Below, piece after piece: positions 18,581 to 26,637 of a DNA stretch of 50,920 nucleotides. Each line of letters opens with the position of its first letter. Within the stretch, counting starts at the first letter, position 1. Source of the DNA: Clostridiaceae bacterium DTU079 (GTDB lineage Bacteria; Bacillota; Clostridia; Acetivibrionales; Acetivibrionaceae); contig LFSC01000007.1 in assembly GCA_001512505.1 (NCBI GenBank), forward strand, positions 1-50,920, read 5' to 3'. Position numbers and translations under genes: made by a program. The notes beneath the pieces were generated by a model. It had not been told where the DNA came from, did no database searches, and worked only from the letters and a program-made list of their open reading frames with translations.

Positions 18581-20028
18581 AACTAAAGGGTACTGTTTTG
18601 AAGCTTAAAAAGAACTTGGCTATTATCATGACGAACGAGTGTAGAATTGTTTCCATAAAAAGAAAGCCAGGTATGTATGAGGGATTGGAATTAACGTTTA
18701 ACAAAAATGAAATTATAAATAAAAAGAGCAAGCTTGCCGTTTCTATTCGAATCGCTGCAGCTGTTGCCGCTATATTTATAATCATGCTGGTCCTTTACAA
18801 TCCTTTTAACAGCAGCGGTGCATACGCTTATATTGCCATAGACTCCGATGCCAGTATAGAATTTGAACTGGATAAAAACAACAAAATACTAAAAATCAAT
18901 TACTTTAATGATGACGCAAATGTTTTATTAAAAGAATTGGATTTAAAGAATAAATCCGTGGATTTTGCAATAAAAGAAGTAATCAAAAGGCTAAATCAGG
19001 ATGAATCGACTATATTGATATCGGCATGTTTGAAGGAAAAGAGCCGTATAAAATCCGGTGTTTCGGAAAAAATCAAGCCTGATGAGTTCAACAAATTGAT
19101 GGATATTTGCAAAAATGCCGTTGAAACCAATGTCATCGAAAACGTACATTTAAAAGTGGTGGAAGTGCCCTATGATTACAAAAAACTGGCCGACACAAAT
19201 AAAATATCCATCGGTAGAAGTGTCTTATATGAAAAGGCCAGAGAGCAAGGCATTGATTTCGGTATTGAAGACATAAAAAACAAAAGTGTTGGAGAAACTC
19301 TGAAAAAAGTTAAAATTGACGATGATGTTGCTTTGCAGAACGGAAAAAAAGATAAACCGGTTAAGCCTGCTCCAAAACCTGAGTCAAAAGAATCGAAAAA
19401 GGATAAACCAATTTCTGAGGAGAAAGTCGAATCAAAACCTGTGGCAGAACCGAAGGATAAACCCCAGGATAAGACAAAACCGGAACCAAAGAATAAACCC
19501 GAAGAGAAACCGACAGCAGAGCCAAAAGGTCCTGCCGAAGGAAAAGCAGAACCGACACCCAAGGGTAATCCTGAAGAGAAACCGAAGGACAATGTTGAAG
19601 TTAAACCCGGGGCAGAACTTAAGGATGTTACAAAACCGACTCCCAAGGACAGTATCGATACTGAAACAGGACCTGAACATAAGGATGGTCCCAAAGATAG
19701 TCCAAAAAGTAACCCCGATGCTAAACCGGAGGCGGAACTTAAGGAGATTCCCAATGAAAATCTAAAGGATAATCTCGGAGTTAAACCCGAAGTTGAAATT
19801 AAGGACAGTCCTAAAGAAAATCCCAAGGATAATCCCGAAGGTAAACCCGAGGTTGAAATCAAGGGCAGTCCCAATGAAAATCCCAAGGATATCCCCGAAG
19901 GTAAACCCGAGGTTGAAATTAAGAACAGTCCTAAAGAAAATCCCAAGGACAATCCCGAAATTGAACCCGAGGTCGAAATTAAGGACAGTCACAAAGAAAC
20001 TCTCCCAAAAGATAAAGCTGAAACATAA
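18577..20028 (+). CDS. RsgI-type membrane anti-sigma factor, with degenerate cleavage motif and Lys/Pro/Glu repeat tail
   Basis: In this 483-residue protein, residues 1 to about 48 are the cytoplasmic RsgI N-domain (MKLKGTVLKLKKNLAIIMT), which binds SigI. One membrane helix spans about 51-74. The conserved extracytoplasmic RsgI domain follows (AYAYIAIDSDASIEFEL onward, to about 220). The rest is a low-complexity Lys/Pro/Glu/Asp tail that becomes a 20-residue repeat (KPEVEIKDSPKENPKDNPEG). Most RsgI proteins carry DINPS here and self-cleave between Asn and Pro to start signalling. This one reads D89-S-D91-A92-S, so the cleavable pair is absent. There is no carbohydrate-binding or glycosidase module at the C-terminus, unlike many cellulosome RsgI proteins. 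The tail may span or bind the cell wall. Paired with sigI by overlap. Confidence 0.85.
   Translation: MKLKGTVLKLKKNLAIIMTNECRIVSIKRKPGMYEGLELTFNKNEIINKKSKLAVSIRIAAAVAAIFIIMLVLYNPFNSSGAYAYIAIDSDASIEFELDKNNKILKINYFNDDANVLLKELDLKNKSVDFAIKEVIKRLNQDESTILISACLKEKSRIKSGVSEKIKPDEFNKLMDICKNAVETNVIENVHLKVVEVPYDYKKLADTNKISIGRSVLYEKAREQGIDFGIEDIKNKSVGETLKKVKIDDDVALQNGKKDKPVKPAPKPESKESKKDKPISEEKVESKPVAEPKDKPQDKTKPEPKNKPEEKPTAEPKGPAEGKAEPTPKGNPEEKPKDNVEVKPGAELKDVTKPTPKDSIDTETGPEHKDGPKDSPKSNPDAKPEAELKEIPNENLKDNLGVKPEVEIKDSPKENPKDNPEGKPEVEIKGSPNENPKDIPEGKPEVEIKNSPKENPKDNPEIEPEVEIKDSHKETLPKDKAET
19741..20000 (+). repeat. 60-bp coding tandem repeats in rsgI
   Basis: About four and a half in-frame copies of a 60-bp unit starting AAGGACAGTCC-AAGAAAATC encode the 20-residue Lys/Pro/Glu repeat. 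More diverged copies precede them from about 19560. Antisense frames stay open here only because of the codon bias. Confidence 0.85.
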
Positions 20029-20052
20029 GGGCAAGATACAGTTCTTGCCCTT
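20027..20052. terminator. hairpin between convergent rsgI and sensor kinase genes
   Basis: A 10-bp stem AAGGGCAAGA / TCTTGCCCTT with a 6-nt loop overlaps the rsgI stop codon. There is no T-run on either side, so it is a weak or factor-dependent terminator. Confidence 0.5.
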
Positions 20053-20087
20053 CCCTTATGCCTGTGTTTACAATAAAATTGGTGGCA

Positions 20088-21395
20088 TTAAAGCCGTTGA
20101 GAGTTGGTATATTCCAAACTGAACCAAAAAATACTGCCTTTACCCACTTCCGATTCAACCCCATATTCTCCGTCGTGCATCTCGATGACCTTTTTTACGA
20201 TAGAAAGCCCAAGGCCTGTACCCATCTTGGGCCTTTTGTGTTTTTTATCAACCTTGTAGTAACGGTCCCATATATAAGGTAAGTCACTCTTCTCGATGCC
20301 GTCTCCATGATCAATTACCTCGATTTTAACCCTGTTCCCGTTTACGCTTTGCCTCACAATCACATTCTTGTCCTCTCCGCTGTAATTGATAGCGTTAAGT
20401 AAAAGATTATAAAAGGCTTGAGTAATTTTAACTTCGTCCGCATTTATATGGACATCTTCGTTATAATAAAATTCCAGCCGGTATCCTTCGTTTTTAACAA
20501 GTTCGTTCATCCGGTTTACAGTTTTTCTCAAACTATCGGTCAGGTTGTAATTTGTCTTGTTTAATTTTGCTATACCCGTTTCAAGGCTGGAAATATCAAG
20601 CATATCATTTACAAGAGCCGTCAATCGCTTCGCTTCATCCATAATAATTTGGCTTTGCTCCGGTGTAACCTCGTGGGGGAAGTCGTGCATCATCTCGGCA
20701 TAGCTGTAAATAAAAGAAAGGGGTGTACGCAAATCGTGGGAGACATTTGCCATCAATTCCCGGCGCAGCCTTTCCACTTTGGAAAGTTCTGTAGCCGCGG
20801 TATTTAGAGTATCGGACAACTCTTTAATTTCCAAAAAACCTCTTCCGCGGAACTTGGTTTCATAATTACCCATCGCCAGATGCTTCGCACTTTGATTTAT
20901 CTGTTCAATGGGATTTGAAATGTGTTTTGATATGATTATTGCAAGAAGTGTTGCAAGAAGAATCATGATCACCGTAATAATTAAAAGCTGCATTTGCAGT
21001 GTGGACACGGTGGCATCCACCGGTGTCACCATGGCATAAAAAGTAAGTGAGATTTTACTTCCATCCTCTAAAGCAAACTCCTTTGCCTTGGTGATAGTTT
21101 CCGGCTGCCTGCGGTTGCGCCAATTAGGCATAGGCCGAACAGGCGGAGCAAAATCCTGTGTCGGCCTTACTATTATCTCTTTGGTTAGTTCAATTTCATA
21201 CAATACATTTTGAAGGTTTGGGCTGTTGATGTTTTTCTCCACCAGCGCAATAGCTTTATCTATCTCAACTTTGCGTATAAACTTGTACATATCGCTCAAA
21301 AACACCGTCTGAAATATCCACAGGATAGCCAGAAGCAATGCGCAAAAACCCAGTAGGAAGCCAAATATCTTCCATTGCAATTTAAATTTATCCAT
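20088..21395 (-). CDS. Membrane sensor histidine kinase (HAMP-HisKA-HATPase)
   Basis: About 435 residues from this start. An N-terminal helix (KIFGFLLGFCALLLAILWIFQ), a short extracytoplasmic sensor of about 110 residues containing a Pro/Arg-rich stretch (PPVRPMPNWRNRRQPE), a second helix (LLIITVIMILLATLLAIII), a HAMP domain, the phospho-acceptor His in NVSHDLRTPLS, and an ATP-binding domain with N-box NLLLNAINYSG and DHGDGI. It should phosphorylate the adjacent OmpR-type regulator. I chose the ATG at 21395, giving an 8-nt overlap with the regulator gene; the frame is open back to 21416. The signal is unknown; the position behind VTC-DUF4956-CotH suggests it controls or senses that pathway. 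Confidence 0.88.
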   Translation of the reverse strand: MDKFKLQWKIFGFLLGFCALLLAILWIFQTVFLSDMYKFIRKVEIDKAIALVEKNINSPNLQNVLYEIELTKEIIVRPTQDFAPPVRPMPNWRNRRQPETITKAKEFALEDGSKISLTFYAMVTPVDATVSTLQMQLLIITVIMILLATLLAIIISKHISNPIEQINQSAKHLAMGNYETKFRGRGFLEIKELSDTLNTAATELSKVERLRRELMANVSHDLRTPLSFIYSYAEMMHDFPHEVTPEQSQIIMDEAKRLTALVNDMLDISSLETGIAKLNKTNYNLTDSLRKTVNRMNELVKNEGYRLEFYYNEDVHINADEVKITQAFYNLLLNAINYSGEDKNVIVRQSVNGNRVKIEVIDHGDGIEKSDLPYIWDRYYKVDKKHKRPKMGTGLGLSIVKKVIEMHDGEYGVESEVGKGSIFWFSLEYTNSQRL

Positions 21396-22074
21396 CAAAT
21401 CTATACCCCAATCCACGCAAGGTTTTAATTAAATGTGCATAGGGTCCGAGAGATTTCCTCAGAAGTTTCATATGCGTATCTAAAGTCCTGTCATCGCCGC
21501 AATAGTCAAATCCCCATACTTCTGCCATTATCTTTTCCCGTGGAACGGCAATGTTTCTATTCCGTATCAGAAAAAACAAAAGGTCATATTCCTTAGGAGC
21601 CATATCTACCTGCACTCCGTCAATAAACACCTTGTATGCCGTTAAATCTGCCTTGAATCCGTCCTTTTCAAAAATGACATGACCCTCTGCATCCTTCTTT
21701 GCAGAGCTGCTTTTATCCACTCTGCGTAAAATGGCATTTATCCTAAGCATAATTTCCTTTGATGAAAAGGGTTTGACAACATAATCATCCACACCGAGCT
21801 CAAAGCCCAAAATCTTATCATATTCCTCGCCTCGGGCAGACAGCATTATTACCGGTGTGTCGGAAAATTTACGAATTTCCTTTACTGCGGAAAAACCGTC
21901 AAGTTCAGGCATCATAATATCCATAATGATTATGTCAAAGGTATTGTTACGGCAAAGCTCCACGGCTTCGATGCCGTCTCCCGCTTCTGTTACCTCATGA
22001 CCCTCAAACAGAGCATAACGCTTTATAACAGCACGAAGCCCCGCTTCATCGTCGCATATTAAGATTTTAGCCAT
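21388..22074 (-). CDS. OmpR/PhoB-family response regulator
   Basis: In this 228-residue protein, the receiver domain (1 to about 115) has the acidic pair in CDDEAG, phospho-Asp in IIIMDIMMPELDG and the Lys in VVKPFSSKE. The C-terminal winged helix (about 130-228) ends in the standard LKTLRGLGYRF. It binds DNA as a dimer on tandem repeats about 11 bp apart, and such repeats occur upstream of the VTC gene (25939-25960). The gene is first of a pair with the kinase and follows cotH by 165 nt with a hairpin between, so it probably has its own promoter. AAGGA precedes the ATG. Confidence 0.92.
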   Translation of the reverse strand: MAKILICDDEAGLRAVIKRYALFEGHEVTEAGDGIEAVELCRNNTFDIIIMDIMMPELDGFSAVKEIRKFSDTPVIMLSARGEEYDKILGFELGVDDYVVKPFSSKEIMLRINAILRRVDKSSSAKKDAEGHVIFEKDGFKADLTAYKVFIDGVQVDMAPKEYDLLFFLIRNRNIAVPREKIMAEVWGFDYCGDDRTLDTHMKLLRKSLGPYAHLIKTLRGLGYRFDG

Positions 22075-22141
22075 TTAAAAACCATTCCTTCCTACTTATT
22101 GTGAAGACTTCAGTAAGGAAACAAGTCAATGCACCAAACCC

Positions 22142-22176
22142 CTTAAATACCGTTGGTTGTTCGGTATATTTTTAAG
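22142..22176 (-). terminator. hairpin after the CotH gene
   Basis: The minus strand reads CTTAAA, a short bulge, ATACCG, a 9-nt loop, CGGTATTTAAG. It lies 60-100 nt past the cotH stop and just ahead of the response regulator gene. There is no clear T-run, so this may be an attenuating hairpin rather than a full terminator. Confidence 0.4.
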
Positions 22177-22239
22177 TATATGTTTTCTTGTATACAATTT
22201 TAACACAAAATCAGTATCATACAAAGAAATCCAAATTTT

Positions 22240-24483
22240 CTAATATGTTTTTCTAAACCTTGCCGCAAATATAATAGCAGCAACCAGAACGAAGGACAGT
22301 ATTCCCATGAGAGCAATATTATTATTTTCTGTTCTTCTGTCCGAAAATCCCCCTGTGAACGGGTTGCCCGAAAACCTCCTGTTTGGTTCTAAAGCTTCCA
22401 TACCTTGTTTATTATCGGAAGAACTTCTGTCACCTCTATTTTGTCCCATCCAGCCGAAACGCCCGCCGGTTATCGAAGAAATCCAGTTAATCTGCTCATC
22501 TGTTAGGCCGATTGATTTCAGTTTCTCCTTTACTTCATCCGTTATTTGACCGTTTGCCTGCATTATTATTTCTCCGGCCTTTCTCATAAGTTCCATATCC
22601 ATACTTTCAAATCCGCCGGCAAAAGGATTGTCTCTTCCGCCTCTTCCACCCATCATACTTCCAAGGACAGATAACTTTAAATCGCCGGGTGATATAAGCT
22701 TTTCAGGGTTCGCCTTTTGTCCTTCGGTTGTAGAGGGAACAGTGCCGTCAAGCTGTCCCTGTACACTTTGAGCTCGAAGATTACCCAAGGTAATGAATGC
22801 CGAAACAGCGTTTTTGTACTCCTCAAAGGTGCAAAATGCAGTGGTATCGTTTTTTACATATTGGGAAATCAAGGCATCAAGAGATTCTATTTTTTTCTCA
22901 AACTTTCCGTTGGCAAAATAGTTATCAATCAGCTGCTGTAAGTAGTTGTGATATCTTTCCAAATACTCTGTATTGGAAAACAACTTTTCTATCAAAGGCC
23001 GGCTTGACATTTCAACCCCGCTAACCGGAGTGTCAATAGGAAAATTAACCACTGAAGATGCATCCCCGTTTTGAAAGCCACCCCATGCAAGATTATAGTC
23101 CCACGGTAAGACAGTAAGCTTGCCGTTGCGCTCATAAATATAATAATTCTGTGCCATGCCCGAACTATAGCTGTCAAGATTGACAACAAAAGTATGTGCG
23201 GCCAGATATCTTAAAATCTTGTCCACATCAAAATATTTTTCCAATTCTTTGCCCTCAGAAAGTGCTTTAAGGGCCTTAATAACACGCCGGTAATCGCTCT
23301 CTTTTCCTTTTCCCACTACATTGTTAAAAATAGAGCTGTAGCTTTCAATATTATCATCTGTATATTCAAGACTTCCACCACCTCTGCCGCCGGGCCATCC
23401 TCTACCTCCGAAATTACCACGCATTCCGCCCATTCCTCCACCCATTTGTGGCACAAATGGGTTTTCATCTGTGTTAGACGGCGGATTAAATCCGGATTCA
23501 TTCTTGCCATCCGAAGGTATAGGTTGAACTCCCGGGTTTCGCTGCGTACCGAATCCTCGCTGAGGGGCATTGTTCGGTCTTTGGGATGTGCCTCTTTGCC
23601 CATCGGGCATACCGGGCATATTTCCTTCAGGCATACCGGGCTTGCCTCCTTCGGACATGCCGGGCATTCCCCCTTCAGGCATACCGGGCTTGTCTCCTTC
23701 GGACATGCCGGGCATTCCCCCTTCAGGCATACCGGGCTTGTCTCCTTCGGACATGCCGGGCATGCCTCCCTCAGGCATTCCGGGCATACCTCCTTCAAAC
23801 ATACCGGGCATGCCTCCGCCCGGTGCTCCCGGAGCGTTTCCATCCCAGTTTCCCATATCCATACTTTTCACATTATAAAGCATTCCCGATATATCGCCGA
23901 AAACCCGCTGTTCATAACTATCGTTATATAACTCCACCGCAAGATACAGTCCTTGGTTCTCGCCGTTTACTTTAATATCCGCATAACCGAAATAAGGTGC
24001 ATCCACGCCGACTTCCCGCATTAGATCGTAGGATACATATTCCTTCATGTAAGTGTTATCCCCAAGCATGTTATTTAATACCATGCTCTCAAGTCCGAAG
24101 CACGTCTGACCTTTAATGTATTCGTCAAATTGCAGCCGGAAACTATATCTGTCACTGTCGGAGTTTGTCACTTGGGTCAAGCTGGAGTTTCCCTTAGGAC
24201 GGATACCGACATTTTTGAATTTCGTTCCGTTAATAACCACATCAACCATGATGAATTGCTCGCTTCTGGCATTGTCGAGCATTTCTTGCCAATCCTCTTC
24301 ATCAGCAATAATATCAATGGAAATGATATCGGTGCCAAAAACCTTGGTTGCATACTCCGGTTCGGATTTCAAACTTCCGCTTGCCTTTTGCATATTGCCG
24401 GCCACCACAAGAGCTGTGCTTAATACCAAGGCAAATGTAACGGCAATGGCAACAATAACATTTATTCCTTTACTATTAATCAT
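22240..24483 (-). CDS. CotH-family (kinase-like) exported protein with Gly-Met-Pro repeats
   Basis: This 747-residue protein has an N-terminal signal or anchor helix (about 8-29) and a CotH domain in two parts (about 45-215 and 370-560). Visible CotH blocks are GIRPKGNSSL, a probable nucleotide-binding segment, and YYIYERNGKLTVLPWDYNLAWGG, the metal-binding stretch. CotH proteins are atypical kinases known from spore coats. Between the two parts lies a collagen-like insert (about 218-292) of GGMPGM(P/S)EG(D/G)KPGMPE units, then a Gly/Arg/Asn-rich stretch. A C-terminal helix (ALMGILSFVLVAAIIFAARF) anchors it, so it is an outward-facing membrane protein, not a free coat protein. It is third in a run with VTC and DUF4956 genes. 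GAGGTGA precedes the ATG. The target is unknown. Confidence 0.87.
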   Translation of the reverse strand: MINSKGINVIVAIAVTFALVLSTALVVAGNMQKASGSLKSEPEYATKVFGTDIISIDIIADEEDWQEMLDNARSEQFIMVDVVINGTKFKNVGIRPKGNSSLTQVTNSDSDRYSFRLQFDEYIKGQTCFGLESMVLNNMLGDNTYMKEYVSYDLMREVGVDAPYFGYADIKVNGENQGLYLAVELYNDSYEQRVFGDISGMLYNVKSMDMGNWDGNAPGAPGGGMPGMFEGGMPGMPEGGMPGMSEGDKPGMPEGGMPGMSEGDKPGMPEGGMPGMSEGGKPGMPEGNMPGMPDGQRGTSQRPNNAPQRGFGTQRNPGVQPIPSDGKNESGFNPPSNTDENPFVPQMGGGMGGMRGNFGGRGWPGGRGGGSLEYTDDNIESYSSIFNNVVGKGKESDYRRVIKALKALSEGKELEKYFDVDKILRYLAAHTFVVNLDSYSSGMAQNYYIYERNGKLTVLPWDYNLAWGGFQNGDASSVVNFPIDTPVSGVEMSSRPLIEKLFSNTEYLERYHNYLQQLIDNYFANGKFEKKIESLDALISQYVKNDTTAFCTFEEYKNAVSAFITLGNLRAQSVQGQLDGTVPSTTEGQKANPEKLISPGDLKLSVLGSMMGGRGGRDNPFAGGFESMDMELMRKAGEIIMQANGQITDEVKEKLKSIGLTDEQINWISSITGGRFGWMGQNRGDRSSSDNKQGMEALEPNRRFSGNPFTGGFSDRRTENNNIALMGILSFVLVAAIIFAARFRKTY
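23629..23830 (-). repeat. 48-bp coding repeats (Gly-Met-Pro) in the CotH gene
   Basis: Near-exact 48-bp units (containing CCTTCAGGCATACCGGGC and CTCCTTCGGACATGCCGGGC) repeat about three times with partial copies on both sides. They encode GGMPGMSEGDKPGMPE. This tract is prone to length change by slippage. Confidence 0.85.
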
Positions 24484-24509
24484 TTGCAGTCACCTCAAAT
24501 CCTGCATGT

Positions 24510-25181
24510 TCAGGCTGTGTATTCGCCGTTATAGCTTACAAGGCATGCATTGTTCACGCCCTTTATGGCTAGTAATTCATTGAGAAACGCTGCCGACATA
24601 TCCTTTAGTCTCACTTCAACAGTAAGCTCAATACCATTTTGAGAAACTGTCTTTGCTTTAATTAAGCTTTTCTTAGTTTTTTCCTTTATTTTTGCCATGC
24701 AATCGCTTTCGGCTTTGTCGTTTTCAAGATTGAGTACCACAATGTATGGAGTATCGGTGCTTTTTTTGTTTACAAACACGAGAAGAACGATTCCGATCAA
24801 AACCGATCCGATAATACCGAGAGGAATCAACCCTGCACCGATAACAATACCTGCCGAAATTGCCCAAAACAAAAATGCAATGTCCAGAGGTTCTTTAATG
24901 GCTGTTCTGAAACGTACGATGGACAGGGCACCTACCATACCCAGGGACAGAATGATGTTTGACGTAATCGCAAGGATAATAAGGGTTGTGATCATGGTCA
25001 TGGCTATAATTGAAACACCAAAGGACGCCGAGTACATAACCCCGGAAAAGGTTTTTTTGTATACGAAAAAGATGAAAAGCCCAATTGCAAAGGCCATAAG
25101 CATTGCAACCAAAACATCGACTATTGAAAATTCCACAGCCTTTTCTAAAAAACTGGATTTAAAAATATCTTTAAACGTCAT
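24510..25181 (-). CDS. DUF4956 membrane protein
   Basis: This 223-residue protein has an N-terminal membrane domain of about four helices (about 18-135) and a cytosolic tail (about 140-223) that looks like a small alpha/beta (ACT/ferredoxin-like) fold. The stretch SIVRFRTAIKEPLDIAFLFWAISAGIVIGAG is the family's hallmark. Its job is unknown. Genes of this family very often lie between a VTC-domain gene and a CotH gene, as here. It starts 17 nt after the VTC stop with a GGGGGT site. A role in moving or using polyphosphate or a related polymer at the membrane is a guess from context. Confidence 0.85.
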   Translation of the reverse strand: MTFKDIFKSSFLEKAVEFSIVDVLVAMLMAFAIGLFIFFVYKKTFSGVMYSASFGVSIIAMTMITTLIILAITSNIILSLGMVGALSIVRFRTAIKEPLDIAFLFWAISAGIVIGAGLIPLGIIGSVLIGIVLLVFVNKKSTDTPYIVVLNLENDKAESDCMAKIKEKTKKSLIKAKTVSQNGIELTVEVRLKDMSAAFLNELLAIKGVNNACLVSYNGEYTA

Positions 25182-25198
25182 TATTTGCTACCCCCAAT

Positions 25199-25876
25199 TT
25201 AAAAAATTCTTGTTGTTGCATATTTGGAAAATGCAGTACTTCTTCTGCCGGAAAGCGATACCATACCGCGAATTATCTCCGGCAAAAAGCTATCATATTT
25301 CACTTCGAGAATATAAGCTCCCGAAACCGGTATAAGGACAGGTTCAGGGTTCAAAAAATCATGAATATTGTAGCTTGTCCGAATATCATAATCCATGGTC
25401 ACCCGCACATTTCCCATAGGATAGATATATGCTTCCCGCCTATAATCCACGATATTTTTCGGCCGAAGCTGCTGGTAATGCATTTTTGCATACAGCTCCA
25501 GGCACAGAGAACTTCCGTTTTCCTTTAACGCAGCAAGGTCGCCGTCAAGCAATCGACTGCATTCTTCTTTAGTTATAACGGTGCTCTCCTTATAGCTAAG
25601 GTTATTTTTCTTGCTCTTTTTTTCAAGGCGGATGAAGGATTGGTCATTGTTATAAAGACGTAACCGAAATTTTTCCCGCTCATTTACTCCGTCAATTTTT
25701 TCTTTCAGTGCTTTATCGTTATAGTTGTCGAAATAGAGGCTCTTAACCCGGTAGCTGTTTCCCTCTTTCGCATTTTCATCAGGACGTGCTACAAAGGGAA
25801 GCCTTGCCCTTATCTGCAATACATCGGAGTAGTTTATATAGTGCTTCAGTTCATGCCTGCCTCGGGTTTCTGCCAT
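25199..25876 (-). CDS. VTC-domain protein (polyphosphate polymerase family)
   Basis: In this 225-residue cytosolic protein, the tunnel-fold (TTM) motifs of the VTC catalytic domain are present: GRHELKHYI near the start, VKSLYFDNYND, FRLRLY, RLEKKSKKNN, YRREAY, RVTMDYDIR and ILEVKYD near the end. In yeast Vtc4 these Lys/Arg/Glu residues bind ATP, polyphosphate and metal. The bacterial versions stand alone and their product is assumed to be polyphosphate. It is the first gene of the VTC-DUF4956-CotH run; AAGGAG precedes the ATG. Direct repeats upstream suggest control by the OmpR-type regulator encoded at the end of the cluster. Confidence 0.88.
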   Translation of the reverse strand: MAETRGRHELKHYINYSDVLQIRARLPFVARPDENAKEGNSYRVKSLYFDNYNDKALKEKIDGVNEREKFRLRLYNNDQSFIRLEKKSKKNNLSYKESTVITKEECSRLLDGDLAALKENGSSLCLELYAKMHYQQLRPKNIVDYRREAYIYPMGNVRVTMDYDIRTSYNIHDFLNPEPVLIPVSGAYILEVKYDSFLPEIIRGMVSLSGRRSTAFSKYATTRIF

Positions 25877-25938
25877 TCTCTCACTCCTTTCCTCAGGAAT
25901 GATTTTATTCTAAACAATGAAAGTGAAATACAATTGTA

Positions 25939-25960
25939 GGTTATCTGAACTTTAACTGAA
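25939..25960 (-). promoter_or_regulatory. 11-bp-spaced direct repeat upstream of the VTC gene
   Basis: On the minus strand TTCAGTTAAAG is followed at once by TTCAGATAACC: two direct repeats with an 11-bp period, about 65-85 nt before the ATG. This spacing is typical for dimers of OmpR/PhoB-type regulators, and such a regulator is encoded downstream. The match is short, so the assignment is tentative. Confidence 0.4.
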
Positions 25961-26093
25961 TTTTTTCCAAACCGAAAATAGCAAGATTATGCAACATGCA
26001 CAAAGAAAAATTGTCGACAGTTGACATTGGACATGCTACCATTATTAATATAAACTGACAATAAATAATGCTATACAGAATCGAGGAAGTCTA

Positions 26094-26637
26094 ATGAGCA
26101 AAACAAGAAAACTTACGATAAAAAACAATTAAATTTCCGAAGTTTGTGAGGTGACTCTCGGCGGATATCCGCAAAAAATCATGCTTGACGGCAAAAAGAA
26201 AAACAATCCTCTGGTAAAATGAATAAACAATTGATAATGCAAAAACAATATTGACATAGGTAAGAAAATACATCGACAGCTATATATGTAATAGCAGAGA
26301 TAAATTTCCATGGGGTGATACAATTAAAGGTCTTCTGATCAGCCCGGATTACAAATTGAGAGATTTTATAGCGGTTTTATTAATCGGTTATTTAAAAAAC
26401 CGCTCCCTAATGGAAGAACTCATTAAAATTGATTTATCAGAAGACCTCTCTTCAGTCAAAGTGCCATATAAAATTATTCAAGGCAGTACAGATATTGTTA
26501 CATCATCAAAATCCATTCAGAAATTTGTGTCAGAATGCGGCAATAATATCAGCCTTGTTACAATTCCTCAAAACGGTCATGTTCCAAATGGAAAAGGCAT
26601 GGAGCAAGTGTTAAATGAAATTGTCGCTATGTCTTAA
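26094..26637 (+). pseudogene. alpha/beta-hydrolase remnant (internal deletion and stops)
   Basis: An ATG after GAGGAAG opens a frame that reads MSKTRKLTIKNN, stop, then in the same frame VTLGGYPQKIMLDGKKKNNPLVK, stop. The first block of 26156 onward looks like the start of an alpha/beta-hydrolase of the proline-iminopeptidase type. After a gap the C-terminal part resumes (from about 26259: KYIDSYICNSRDKFPWGDTIK) through GSTDIVT, with the catalytic Asp, and NGHVP, with the catalytic His, to the stop at 26637. The HGGPG oxyanion region and the GxSxG nucleophile are missing, so about two thirds of the core is deleted. It abuts the chemoreceptor gene tail to tail, overlapping by 4 nt. Confidence 0.75.

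Noticed and set aside
19176..19952. Minus-strand frame of 258 codons rich in Gly, Ser, Leu and Phe
   Set aside because: It is antisense to the rsgI repeat tail, and its repetitiveness mirrors the 60-bp repeats. There is no start signal.
19741..20000. Regular 60-bp repeats considered as a CRISPR array
   Set aside because: There are no unique spacers, the repeats are coding and contiguous, and no cas genes are present.
23446..23975. Three plus-strand frames with His/Ala/Gly-type repeats
   Set aside because: They are shadows of the 48-bp Gly-Met-Pro repeats in the CotH gene.
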